DNA from: Liolophura sinensis
Lineage: Eukaryota; Mollusca; Polyplacophora; Chitonida; Chitonidae
NCBI RefSeq assembly: GCF_032854445.1
Contig: NC_088295.1
Coordinates: 23,547,385 to 23,611,384, forward strand
Direction of reading: 5' to 3'
DNA: 64,000 nucleotides
The notes under the pieces were generated by a model that saw only the letters and a list, made by a program, of their open reading frames with translations, did not search any database and was not told the DNA's origin. The position numbers and the translations under genes are program-made. Shown here piece after piece: positions 52,601 to 64,000 of this stretch. How positions within the stretch are numbered: position 1 is the first letter of the stretch; every line of letters begins with the position of its first letter.

Positions 52601-55600
52601 TATGCATACCAAATACATATACCAACTGATTTCTTTTTGACAGGTCCATGTTTGAAGCTCCATGATGAAAGTCTTCGTAAAGAGTAAGGACAAATTTATA
52701 TATACAGTATGGTAGTCATTCTGGCATACAGTTTTTGCGCTGGCTGATTGTAGCTGATGTTTGTAGCTATTTGTTTACTTTCTTCATATTTAATAAATGG
52801 AATTGTAGATACTTTTAATGTTTATTCATGTATTATGCATTAAGGGAAAGCAATTTTTTTTCAGAGAGATGTCCTTTGTTAGGAAAAAGAGTCCTAATAA
52901 ATACTAAAAGTTCAAGTAAATACTGTTTTTTGATGTAATTAAATGAATAAGTTTTACTTGAAATAAAGTGTTACCATGGTACATGTGGATGAGAAATACT
53001 GACTTTTCAAGTTTTTATCTAAAGTTGAAATGTTATATTAGATAATCAGAGTGATTGTGCCCATCCTTTTTTTTTAGGTATGAAAAAAGCAGCAGATTCC
53101 AGAATGTTGGGTATGAAGAGGATTTCTTTAGATTTTTGCAGAGCCTGATTTCTGATGTAGAGCGACGTATACGAAGGGGGCATCAGCGATTGGCTTTGAA
53201 TAGCACGCAGGGAACAGTAAGTTTTTATTATTCACATCTGTATACGTTAAGTCTTCACTAAAAATCGTTACATCTGTCGCTGAGAAACATAGGTGGTAAA
53301 TAAGTAGAACATATATTCGTATACAGTACTTGTGAATTATTGACAAATGACGTAGTAGCTGTTATTTACCCCTTTGTACAGAAGTAAAGCCTTATTGGCT
53401 GACACAATACAATCATCTGTTATAAACACATGTACACAGTAAGCCTGTATTTTTTACTTCTCTGCCCCTTAGGGCTAAGGGAGTATTGTATTGTCGTCCA
53501 TCTGTCTCCCAATTTCTTGTCATCACAATAAATTCATGAAATTTGCAAAATGTTCATTGTAACTCATAGATGGGCTTTTTTGGCCATTTCTGTCTATACA
53601 TACACTAATTTGTATGTAATTAAGCACAAGTTGAATTACTGTTACTTCATGTGTATCTGTAATTTGTGATTGTGGGATTAAATATAAAAATGTGTGTGCT
53701 TACTGTTATATGACCAATCCATTATAAATTAATGAACCCAAATTGTTTTTCTCCTTTTTTCACAGTTAAGGAATTATTATTATTATTTTTGCTTCCAAAC
53801 ACTCAACAGAAAATACATTACCCCCATTCAGTAGAAAAGTAGGACTGGAATGCAACACTTATACCTTTGTTAGTACAAAGACCCTTGAAAGAAGGCAGAG
53901 GACCAGTCAACTGTATCACTGTGCTTAGTATGAGCAAATGTCTCACTAAAGAAGACCAGTTGTTAGTCTGCCTTTTAATCTTCTAAAATGATGGGGAATG
54001 GAAAGTTTTGATCGAGAAAAAAGTTGAAGTGATTTGGGCCTGAAAAACAGATAGGTCCTGGCATGGAAAGTAAACAAGTAAATCTTGTTGTCTCTTGTGT
54101 AGTGGATAACCACCAACAGATATAAGATTTAATTCCACTTCTGAAAGGACTGGAGGTCAGAAAATTACTTCATCATACCTCATGAATATTCATAAAGCTA
54201 TCTTGATATTACATTGGTCAATCCAAGTTCTGTGATGAGATATTATTTTTCTCTAAATGACCCACCCTATATACGCGATCCTTTGCTCACATGAGGTCCG
54301 CGGTCAGTGTTTTTTATCTTGTCAGCAGCATGCGAGCACTGAAAGCAAGTATTTTGATCACACTGTGTTTCTCATCTGCCCGTTCTTTCAATTTCACTGA
54401 CAAAGAACTATTGCTTTCATTTCATAATTTTGAGGATGTCACAGTAAGCCGGGGGATTTCATATGTAAGCAGTCATTGTTGATGGGTTCCGTGCTTTATG
54501 GTAGTAGGAACCGATCGGAAACAGAAAATCAGTTCCGTGTCACCTTCATGGGAAACAATTTTACCATTTAGAATAAGAATTATAATATAATCTACATGTA
54601 TATGCATCAAAAGAGGGGGCTGAAATATATTCTGCTGAGCCAAGTATTCCTTCTGTGTCATAGATGTAGATGTCTCACGTCCACATTACTCCAACTGTGT
54701 ATTATAAACCACAAGTACCAATATTTGATCACTGATCACCAGGCCCTGTCTCTTCCGTCCTCACAATAAATGAAGTCCCTTGTTAGTGTTAAGTATTATT
54801 TACCTGTGCTTTATGCCGTACTAAGGAATATTTCAGTTATACGACGACAGACAGCATTATGGTAGGAAGAAACCAAACTGGGGACCATGCGCAGATTGGA
54901 TTTAGTCTCAGTAGTTGATTTTTCTTGTAATTCTTCAACCTTTTAACATGTTTGCATGCAACCTAAAACTGCTTAGTGTAGGAAAAGACATATGCTAATT
55001 TTATTCTACGTAATTAAATAGTTTTCATATTTTCAACTGATTGCATTTGTTCTGCTGAGTTATATTTTGTTTTATTCGTTGTCCGTGCACTGTAAAATTT
55101 GCATCAACAATAATGTGCCTAAGTTGTGTTCCTTTACAATGAACTTGTGGACGTAGGTCACCCCATTGACATAGTTGACCAGTGTTGTTAAGAAGGGCTG
55201 CCTATTCCTCGCCAAAAGGCCTCTTTTTCTAATCTCTGTGTGGTAGGTTCTACAGAACTTCCATCTTAGTGTAACTTGGCCATCCGTGTCGCATTTGGCC
55301 TTGAAACCTTTGCTGAAATACCACTTTAGCAATGTTTTTAGCTAGAGTTGCCTTTGTGGAAAGGAAGTGTTATCTAGGGTCCAGTGCACATGACCGTGTA
55401 AGGGGGAGGTAAATTTGGACGAGAGATTGGTGTAAACTGCAGGAATAGCATATTTCTGCATTTTCAGCATGATTTAATAACAGATAAAAGGTTTAAATAT
55501 CACCCGAGGTTAAAACCCTTAAACTGTCAACTTTGTTTCAACCGTGGGAAACATACTATCAGTTCCGTGGTTTTGTCATCACGGTACCAACACGCTGCGA

Positions 55601-58600
55601 GTAACAGTCGTTTCCCTGAAATCCAAAATTCCCTGAAATTGCACAGGCGGACTTCCCCGCTCTACGCAAAATTGCCAAGTCTAATTTTAGGCTAGTCCAC
55701 AGACACTCCACATATAGTGTGTATCTGACATCTAACATAGTGAAGACCCAGGAAACACCTGGCTGGCATGGAATTGAAGTCAGTATCATCAAACACTTAT
55801 TAACTCGTAGCTAAGTGAATACCCTGAATCCTGGACCCTCGGCTGGACTGCCAAGCTGACCTCGGGTCCGGGATTCATGGTATTGACTCGGCCACAAATT
55901 AATAAGTGTATATTAATAATCTTCATTAATGATTGATGTAAAAAGTCCATCGGTATTGTTTAGGTGGAAATATTCAGTATTATTAACACATTTTGTTCTG
56001 CTGCTCTGATCAGTACCAGTGCTCTTGTAATAGGCAGGGTAGATTAGACGTTTATTGAGCCACTTCCATTGTCGCCAGAAACTGTGCCCATTACACCCAC
56101 CGATTCTGCTTTATTTTATTTTTTTAAACTAATTGCCACATTTTATGTTTGAATGAAGTTTTGAACTACTTGCTTTAAACAGAAATTCTTCTTGATTTAC
56201 TTTATTCCTTAAGGAAGACAGTAATATGCCAGACTTGCTCTAGTCATTTGAGATCTCTCATTTAGTCATTTTCGTTCCCTATCTGTTCCGAGTTACTGCT
56301 TTTGGTTTGAGAATTGTTGAGTTTTTACACTTATGATAAGTACATTTATTACAGTCCTATTGCATGTGATTGTTCATGATGTATTTATGGCAACCTTATT
56401 TTTGTTAAATATGTGGATTACCATTGCAGCTTAATGGGAATTATCCAAGTGCTAAAGAAGATCGCATTCAAATGTTGACTGAAAAAATCAACGAGCTGGT
56501 GAAACAGGTCAGTGATAAATAACCTAACAGATGGCATTTCAGATATCTATTGTCCTCCTGCTTGTCTGTTAAGGAGATTTGCATATTGTAATGATCTTGG
56601 TGTTACTATAAAATGGAACGTGAAATCCTTAAATGTGTAAACCTGTAGTGGCCCAAATGTGTAGGGTTGTTTATAAATATTTTGTTTTAATATGGAAGCC
56701 TACTCCAGTGTTAGCTATACACCTTTGCCAATATTGATGTCATTGCCAATATTGATCAACAGGTGGTTTCTTGACTAGATGGTGCAAATTACAGAAGACA
56801 GTGTAGGTGCATTGACTCAGTCAGTGAAATCTGGTGACAGCTTTTGTTGCAGATTAAATTCTATAGAATGGAAATTTAATCAAGACTGGAACATCACACC
56901 ACCATATGACGGCTTTCACTCAGAGTAGCATTTGCGATTGTTTGTTACATTTATTTTGCCAACGGATAAATATTAAAAAAGACTTGGGAAGAGGTAGCAC
57001 AGCACTAGGTTTCTGACAACTGACATGACTTTGAGATGTGTGGTTTTGGTGATAGTTGGCGTGATTATCCAATACCAAGGATGTGTCTTGCCCTACAAAG
57101 GATGGCCGGCAAGCCTATGAGCACAATGTTAAGCCAGCCAAGTAGAATGGAAAGATAAGATGGGATTGTTACCTACTGTATGTTTAATAAGTGAGTTCTT
57201 GAATTTGAAGTGGATGGAGTACTTAAAAGTTCTTAAATTAGAGGTCACATAAGCAGTGCGACCCCTTGTTTGTTCTCTTGAATTGTGTTCTGTGATTGAA
57301 ATCGTTGCTGTTTTATTATTTTTGTTGAAGGTGTTATCAGTGCTTATGGTTCTTGTTTTGGTCTGTTTTTTAAGGCTGAAGAACTTGGATGTGAAGGGAA
57401 GGTGGAGGAAGCTCAAGGAGTGATGAAGCTATGTGATCAGCTAAAGGATGAGAGGGAAGAGTTAGAAACAGTGAGTGAAGAAAATTTAAAAGAAAAACTT
57501 GTTCATTAGATCTCTTTGATTTTTTCATAATTTTTTAATGTGTGTATTTGGTTTGTGTTGTTCAAACTTTGTGGACTCGTAAATTTGCATCAGCTAACAA
57601 ACTCGTTATGCCCCAAGTACAGATGATTGGTTAACGCAATAGTGGTTGACATGGTTATTGTTCTCATTTGTTTTAGGCCAAACCAGGCTCATCTAGCTCT
57701 GACATAGAGAAGACAATGGAAGTGTGTGGGGTGTGTGGAGCTTTGTTGGTCGTGGGGGATGTACAACAGAGGATTGATGAACATCTCATGGGTAAACAGC
57801 ACATGGGATATGCCAGAATACGCTCCTTTGTGGAATCCAAGAAACTGGAAAAACAGGTGAGGATTACAGTTTGTTTTGGACAGTGAGTAAGTGATGACTG
57901 AAGAGCTGGTTGATAAGTAATAAGTTGGTATAAGGCAACTCATGACTCATCAAGTAGTTTCAAACCTTTGCCAAGTTGTAACCAGCTCTTGGGGCTAGTT
58001 TCACAAAACTTGCATAGCCATCTCCAGGTTTGTTAGTTGGCTAAGGGTCTCTAGTCATGTTAGCTGGCTATGGTTAGCCCTTAGACTTCGTGAAACCAGC
58101 CCATGTCAAATTTTACCCAACCTCTGTCAAGTCCTATCAAACTCATTACAGCATTACCCTATATCATCAGCCAAGGATATAGGTTTCTTTCTTGTATTTT
58201 TAGTTGCATTTTCCAGAAACTCTTCAAAGTGAACGGAACATCTATTCTAAGCATTTCATGTGCCCTCCTTCTTTTTTTCAGTATATTCTTGAGTACAGCA
58301 TAGAACACCAATCAAACAGATAGATAAATAAATCCTTGGGAGATAAGTGAAGCCTTAATCTTAAAAATCAAATTTGGTTCTTGTGACATTCTGGATTAAA
58401 AAAAGGAAAACGAACAAAACCCAGCTAGCACAGTTATAATGCTGGTTGCAATTGAAATATACATGTTCGAAGTGTAAATTTATATGCATATTAAGGGCGG
58501 AAGCATGTAGTCAATATATAAAATTACTGGGTAGGACTGAACTGAAGTTTGATGCTTCTTGGTCATGGTATAAGTTCTCATCAACTCACCTCTTTCTGGA

Positions 58601-61131
58601 TGAGTTGTTTTGATTGCCTTACTTCAGAACAGTTGCTCTTGACGGATGAAGTTTTGCACAGGAATCCAGCTCTTGCTAGCTCAACCGTGGCCTTCCATTG
58701 GGAGGTTTCAAGCCTCTTCTCCTCCTTTGCCCATAAACGGCTGTCACTATATAAAGGGGTTTTTCATCAGTGTAGCGTAAAACATTAGTCAAATCTGTCC
58801 AGTATGTCTAAATGTGATCTGGGAGTGGGCCATGGTCAAGGGGTTACAGGCAGTTGTCTTGCCATCTTGTGGCTTCAAAACATGGCCTTGGATCAGTAGG
58901 ATGTGCATATTTTTATCTCATAGAAAAGTCAGTAACTTGCCTAAGGTCAGCTGTTTATGCCAATCACTCCTGTTTCCTCCACAAATAATACTGACTGTCA
59001 TGCATAAGTGAAAAATTTTGAAGCAACAGTCAAATAAATAACGTGATCAAGAGAGTGTGATGAAAGATTTTAATTCTAAGAGGAATAATGTCGACGACAA
59101 ACGCTGTTTTATTGTTCTTGCAATACATTAGAACCACTAAAAGTATGTGCACTGACTTTTGTGATACAGAAAAGACAACAAGGAATTGATGAAGAGACTG
59201 AAGCAAGGTTGAACAAAGAACGTGAAGAAAGAGAAAAGGAAAGAGAGAAAGAGAGAGAGGAGCGCAAAAAGCGTGAAGAGGAGCGCGAGAAAGAAAGAGA
59301 AAAGGAGAAGGAGCGGAGACGAGAGAGAGAAAAGGAGAGAAGTAAGGACCGTGGACGAGAAAGGGATCGACATAGGAGCAGATCACGAAGCAAAAGTAGA
59401 CGATCACGGAGTAGAGAAAGAAGACGAAGTGGCAGCAGAGAAAGGTTATTATATCAGATGTTTTAACCAGTAGAGAGTAGTTCAGACAGAATGTTGTAAG
59501 ACATGCTTAATAGACGAGGTAGACTGGAGTAAATGTAGTTAACACTGACATTTGTGATGAAGAGGGTATAAGTGGAACATGAAGGCAGTGGAATAGCAGA
59601 ACTACTATATACTATATAGATGTTTACACGGTGTTATGTTCATGGAGGACCGCTTGTCTTCACTGTGTAAGTTCTGCCTGGAAAATTTGAATACAAAGGT
59701 GTTTTTAATACAGTGTATTTACAGAGCATGTCACTCTCAGTAAGTTCTCTGTTTTAATAATGGTTATCATCAGGCTTTTTAAAACCTATACAAACTCATG
59801 GAAGAAAACTTTTTTTAGGCGACGACGATCCAGAAGCCGCAGTAGGAATCGTCGCTCACGTAGCAGGGACGGGAAAAGGTCAAGTCGCAGGTCGGACAGT
59901 CGGTCCCGTCGCTCCAGAAGCCGGAGCAAAGGGAAGTCAAGTAAGCGCAAACATCGATCAAGGAGTAGAGATCGTAGATCCAAGAGCACAGAGCACAGGA
60001 AAGATAGTAAGGAAAGAAGTAGGAGCATGGACAAGAAACGAAGTACTAGTAAGGATAGAGTTAAGGATGATGAGAAAACTGATGATAATGTAAAGGATGT
60101 GATTAAGGATAGAGATGATCGTAGTGTGAGCAAAGACAGAGATCAGAATACTGACAAGAAGAAAGAACCTAACAGTAGTGAGGATAGAAAGAGGGAGGGT
60201 AGCAGTAGTAAGGATAGGAAGAGGGAACGGAGCAGAAGTAAAGATAGAAAAAGAGATCGTAGTAAGAGCAGAGACAGAAGACGAGATCGTAGCAGAAGTA
60301 GAGATAGAAAACGGGATCGCAGCAGAAGCAGAGACAGACGGCGAGATCGCAGCAGAAGTCGGGATAGAAGGAGAGACCGTAGCAGAAGTCGAGAGAGGAG
60401 GAGAGACCGTAGTAGAAGTAGGGACAGGAAACGTGATCGCAGCAGGAGCAGGGATAGAAAAAGAGATAGAAGTGGAAGCAGGGATAGAAAGAGAGACAGA
60501 AGTGGAAGCAGGGATAAGAAAAGAGACAGGAGTGGAAGCAGGGATAAGAGAAGAGACAGAAGTGGAAGCAGGGATAAAAAAAGACCCAGGAGCAGAAGCA
60601 AGGAACGTAGCCAGAGCAAAGAAAGTCGTGGTGACAAAAATCTTGATAAAGATGCTGCTCAGAAGGATCTAGACACAAAAGGCACAAGTTCTGAAAACGG
60701 TAAAGAACCTTTTTGTGTCAATTCAGTATACTGCCACACCTTTACAATGCTGTTAGGTAAAGAGTTGGATGTTTTCCAGGATCAGATGCTTTTATTTCCT
60801 GTTATTTTCACGGGTGTCCCCATCTTTTCTAAGGAGTGGAGAATAATTGTTTTTCTGGCACATTCAGGTTTCTTGGGACTATTGGTAACCAGAGGGAAGT
60901 CATCACATCCATGCAGTATATACATGCATTCCATTAGATCATACTTCATGCACTCTTGAATCCATTACTTTGGTAGTGTAAGATTGTGCTTTGTCTTTCT
61001 TTTATCAAGGTGAGCCCCGGGTAGCAGTTACTGATGGTGGGGACAGCATACCAAAGTCTGTGACAGAGGCAGATGAAGGCTCGGGGAATCCTGTTGTTAC
61101 TGGAGAAGGGGACCGTAGAAAGGATGATTGA
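49681..61131 (+). CDS. LUC7L3: LUC7-like protein 3, U1 snRNP-associated splicing factor
   Basis: Ten coding exons: 49681-49785, 51644-51710, 52644-52683, 53078-53216, 56430-56507, 57375-57470, 57677-57856, 59170-59444, 59819-60699 and 61010-61131. They total 1983 nt, or 660 residues. The N-terminus LLDELMGRDRNLAP and VCKYFLCAFCPHELF through PCLKLHDE form the CCCH zinc finger (C37, C42, C45, C60, H64). Then come YEKSSRFQNVGYEEDFFRFL and EELGCEGKVEEAQGVMKL. The second zinc finger is C192-x2-C-x15-H-x5-H (VCGVCGALLVVGD, DEHLMGKQHMGYA). Residues from about 236 are Glu/Arg-rich, then a long RS domain. LUC7 proteins steer 5' splice-site choice by U1 snRNP in the nucleus. Human LUC7L3 has 432 residues; the surplus here is RS sequence, including 14 repeats of ten residues. 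Confidence 0.96.
51941..52155 (+). mobile_element. SINE family A, diverged copy
   Basis: GGGGGCCTCCATGGCTGTAT, GGTTAGTGTGCTAATG and GAAGTTCAACTCCA give the head. CATAATGCTGCTGCTGCC, GTGAAATGTTCTTGAGTA and CACCAATGAAATAAATAAA give the 3' end. The middle is shortened. It lies in LUC7L3 intron 2. Confidence 0.85.
54796..54898 (-). mobile_element. SINE family A, 3' part
   Basis: TATGCCGTACTAAGGAATAT, TTCAGTTATACGACGACAGA and CAGCATTATGGTAGGA match the family in inverted orientation. The head is missing. Confidence 0.75.
56694..57075. repeat. Dispersed repeat of unknown family, copy 2
   Basis: Matches 46488-46830 in the same orientation and order of words: AATATGGAAGCC, CAACAGGTGGTTTCTTGACT, GCATTGACTC, ATTTTGCCAACGGATA, CTGACAACTGACATGACTT. 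It lies between the fifth and sixth LUC7L3 exons. Confidence 0.55.
57992..58102. mobile_element. Small inverted-repeat element, about 111 bp
   Basis: The left end GGGCTAGTTTCACAAAACTT is mirrored by the right end, which reads in reverse GGGCTGGTTTCACGAAGTCT. Inside, GCATAGCCA and TGGCTATGG extend the symmetry. It is probably a MITE, similar in style to 29612-29725. Confidence 0.65.
58280..58334 (+). mobile_element. SINE family A, 3' tail fragment
   Basis: TATATTCTTGAGTACAGCAT and ACACCAATCAAACAGATAGA with TAAATAAAT. Confidence 0.75.
58960..59041 (+). mobile_element. SINE family A, eroded 3' fragment
   Basis: TCCTGTTTCCTCCAC, ACTGACTGTCATGCATAAGT and AACAGTCAAATAAATAA follow the family order, with losses. 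Confidence 0.65.
60180..60599 (+). repeat. In-frame 30-bp coding repeats in the LUC7L3 RS domain
   Basis: Fourteen consecutive ten-residue units of the type RDRKRDRSRS fill 420 nt of the ninth coding exon. The last five units before the RPRSRS unit change S-R to S-G (RDRKRDRSGS) or RDR to RDK. Codons vary between units (AGA, CGT, CGA; AGC, AGT), so the array is not a recent perfect expansion. Confidence 0.9.
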
Positions 61132-64000
61132 GGTACCGTTGAGGGCTGACTAGAGGTAAGTGGTCTATTACCTGTTTTGCTGACAACTCACTGTGTCTGT
61201 ATTCCAGGTTTTCTCAGGTGAGTGCCAGTAATCCATCTTTTACAGATAGGCCAAATCTGACTCCAGGATGACGTCGAGCAAGCGAGCTGCGGACTGCATC
61301 ACTTAGCTTTGAAAATCATGCCTAAACATGTAGCTGTTCCACTGTTCAGTTCAACCATAAGTGTATATGAGTGAAATATCTGGAAATGCACCCTTTTACT
61401 TACCAAACTCATTTCCAGTCATCTTATCAAAGGTGCTGGTCCCACTCTCACAAAACTCACTCTCATAAATCAGCTTTTCGTAGTTTTTTTGGTGAATCGC
61501 TTTGCATTATGGTCAGAAAAAAAGGTAATTGAATTTGACGGTTGTGGAAGCTGCCCCAATCCATAATGTGATGAACTTCTTTTATTCATCTTGTTGGATG
61601 GTAAAAGGTATGAAGGGACGTGATTGTCCAGATTTCAATGTTCAAAATCTAAAGTAAGTTAAATATAAAAACAATTTTTCTCTGTCGGTTTGACAAACAT
61701 CCTACCTTTATATTCTTCTGTGGAGTACTTTGTATCCAATGTGGTGTTGTACATGTATGGCCTTAAGAGACATTTGGAGGTCTAACTCTTACATTTTCCA
61801 TGTTTTAATGGACTTCTTACAACTTTGTGTCTCTTGGTGCATTTACCTCAAGCCCAACTCCAATAGGACATTTTTGAGTTGTTCAAAAACAACATGCAAG
61901 AATTACATTATTCTTTGCTTATGAACTTGGTTTGCAATCGATTCAAGTACATGTCAATGGAAATTTCCATGTGTAGATAGGCATTGGCCTTCTTCCTGTA
62001 CAAGTTATGTGGGTGTGTTTCCAGTTATTTGTCAGCAGTATGTCACAGTGATGTTAAGACAATATTTCCTACAAGCCTATGACAATTCCACTAGAGGGAT
62101 TTTGGCCATCAATAATATCAAAAGCATATGCGCAAGAACTGAATATTAATCAGGCTATATATTTAACAGATTTGTAATCCCAGTTTTAGTCCAGATGTTT
62201 GTTGCAGAACATTCCTATACTTGTGGAATTTTCATAGCAATTGAAGCTATTTGATAAAGAGGGGCGATAAAACTGTTATACATAGCCTGGATTCTGGCAG
62301 GCCATGTTGATGTTTTTTTTTTTTTTGTGAATTACTAATAACCACTGTAATGTTTGAGCTGAGAACTGGAAGACACTGCAGCTACATATAAAGCTATGCT
62401 GAGAGTGCCTTTCCCAGTTGCTATGACATGCACCTGTTTGGTCGTGGAGATGAACAAGTATGGAGAGGAAGCGGCCTCCATTTGAGTTTCAGGATGTTAA
62501 AGTTGTTAACAGGTATTTCCCTTGTATCGTACTGCCCATCCAATGCTCATGTGTATTCATAGTCCCCTGTGCTGTTAACTGTGTCCTCTGAAGTATCTCA
62601 TCATAATAGTATGTAGTAATTGCAAAACTTCATTTCGAAAGATACTTGACTAATGTGGCCATAAGCATTAAACTGTTGCACAAATGATCTTCGTTGTTGT
62701 CTGTTAGTATGGAAAACATTTTGCACATGCAGTATTTTCACAATATGGAAGCCCATCTCCTTTCACTTTTCAGGCAAATTGAAATGTAATGAAAACATGT
62801 ACTTTCTGGGGATACAATATTGTCATTGATGAGGCTAAAGTTAGGTACCATGTTTGCTTTTCTAGTAATTCAGCATGTAAGAATTTTCCTGCCGTACCCC
62901 TTTACTTGTGGAAAATTCTTAGCCATTAGAGGTCTTGTATTAAGCTTCTCTAAAGTCTCAAATTGTTCAGTAACAAAAAGCTCTAACATTTATTATTTAA
63001 ACAACTGGTCACTGTAATTCATTTCAAGCCATGGTTTGGTAAGAAAAGACTTATATTCACTGCACTGTGCTTTATTTAAATTGATGGTTTGATCAGAAGA
63101 TATGTTTGTGAAGTTCAAAGTATTCCATGGAATCCCTGGGCTGAGCTCCGTTTGTGAAAACACTGTTGTGTCACAGGCATTTTGTCCATATATTCATTTA
63201 TAATTTTACTCTCTGCGTTGCAATAGAGACTACCATTATCATCTCAAATCAACATAGGAAAGGTTATGAAAAGAGTGCTTAATACACTTTGATCCCACTT
63301 AATGAACTTTCATTGTGGATATATGAGTTTTCAAATCATTCAAGTGATACATTTGGCCATCATACAAAATATAGTCTATTGTTGTGTCAGGGATGAGAAG
63401 AGGAATTGAGCTTGTGGCTTGATCCTAGCAATATGTGTAGTGTACATGTATTTTCATTCAGGGCTGACCAACTGACTTTTTGTCAACGGACCCTCTTCAC
63501 TCTTCAGGCTGGCCGTGTTATCTGTGCCGCTACACCCAGGGTGCCATCTACAGGCCAGAGTTTATGATTATAGAAAGAAGATGATGATCACACCTATGTT
63601 AAGTTTAATGAAAGGTATGTGTAAAAAGATGTGGTACATGGGTTTGTTAATGGTATTTAATCGCCTTTATTTCCTCTTTCTGTTTTCCAGACACTCAAAG
63701 GATATCTTCAGTCCTTGACAGTGGTGTCCCACTGGAGATGCTTTCACTATTAACAACCTTTCACGTTACCTACCTTCAATCATCTTAATACACTAGTTCC
63801 ATTTTACAAGGTATGTGTTATGCCTAGACTGAAGTAATGTTGTTAATAATGTTTTCAATTTTTCCTTTTATTCTGTTTTTTTTTTTGTCCCAGTTAACTA
63901 TAAATTTTATGTGCTTAATGTATTTTCCTTGTGCTGACAAAATGTGAACCAGTGTATAAGTTAACTTCAGCGAAATGTCTGTTTGATGTTAGATCTTTTA
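61132..64000 (+). other. Downstream of the LUC7L3 stop: 3' UTR with splice-site-like exons
   Basis: No long coding frame is recognisable. A strong donor (GAG|GTAAGTGG) follows the stop codon at 61155/61156, and a good acceptor (TTTTACAG) ends at 61245. Two further exon-like blocks with acceptor and donor lie at 63508-63614 and 63691-63810. The poly-T run at 62313-62327 is low complexity. The stretch most likely belongs to the 3' UTR or alternative 3' exons of LUC7L3, but a new gene beginning further right is not excluded. Confidence 0.5.

Noticed and set aside
55072-55332. Minus-strand 86-codon frame in a LUC7L3 intron (KWYFSKGFKAKCDTDGQ).
   Set aside because: Not recognised, no clear acceptor and donor pair, and no neighbouring exon. 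It could be a transposon remnant, but nothing visible supports that.
59786-60687. Open frames antisense or out of frame to the LUC7L3 RS domain (Leu-rich LLLRSRFLSLLLL or Cys/Tyr-rich).
   Set aside because: They are shadows of Arg-Ser codon repeats and lack homology or own exon structure.
60700-60959. Extension of LUC7L3 past 60699 by reading through (KEPFCVNSVYCHTFTM...).
   Set aside because: The GTAAAG donor and the in-phase exon at 61010-61131 are the better model. The extension is hydrophobic and unlike the RS tail, so it is intron sequence.

Overview
The window is eukaryotic nuclear DNA from an invertebrate, most likely a marine lophotrochozoan and probably a mollusc. Genes are split into many short exons with GT-AG introns and polyadenylation signals. 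The six proteins read as clear orthologues of human proteins. Introns and intergenic DNA are AT-rich and full of tRNA-derived SINEs with an AATA-type tail, small inverted-repeat elements and minisatellites. The taxon is inferred from the style of the repeats and cannot be proved here.

Six protein genes could be assembled exon by exon, with reading phase conserved across every junction. From left to right they are: U2AF2 (large U2AF splicing subunit; minus strand, only the 5' half, running off the left edge; 229-4230); ANKRD40 (plus, complete, 4 exons; 5847-9609); RSL1D1 (ribosomal L1-domain nucleolar protein; minus, complete, 7 exons; 11174-20324); CANT1 (calcium-activated nucleotidase; plus, complete, 3 exons; 20702-24351); GSPT1/eRF3 (translation termination GTPase; minus, complete, 15 exons; 31881-49377); and LUC7L3 (U1 snRNP-associated splicing factor with a long RS domain; plus, 10 coding exons; 49681-61131).

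The genes lie as three divergent pairs: U2AF2/ANKRD40, RSL1D1/CANT1 and GSPT1/LUC7L3. The last two pairs share intervals of only 377 and 303 bp between start codons, so bidirectional promoters are likely. Five of the six products act in RNA processing, ribosome biogenesis or translation, or are linked in human to such a gene. ANKRD40-LUC7L3 are neighbours on human chromosome 17 and RSL1D1-GSPT1 on human chromosome 16, so the window appears to keep pieces of two ancient gene neighbourhoods.

The non-coding part is where the unusual material lies. There is a roughly 62-copy, 41-bp satellite in an RSL1D1 intron whose minus strand is falsely open in all three frames. A 1.03-kb non-autonomous DNA transposon with TIRs sits in a GSPT1 intron, with a degraded relative that has been broken up by two SINEs. 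A 131-bp inverted repeat flanks the first exon of U2AF2. Two SINE families share a 3' end, and two of their copies have perfect 12-bp target-site duplications. There is a degenerate ~55-bp tandem repeat at 27.7-28.7 kb, and exon-like segments lie downstream of the LUC7L3 stop codon. I found no CRISPR array, operon or defence system, and no convincing wholly new protein system. The main novelty is repeat biology and conserved gene order.
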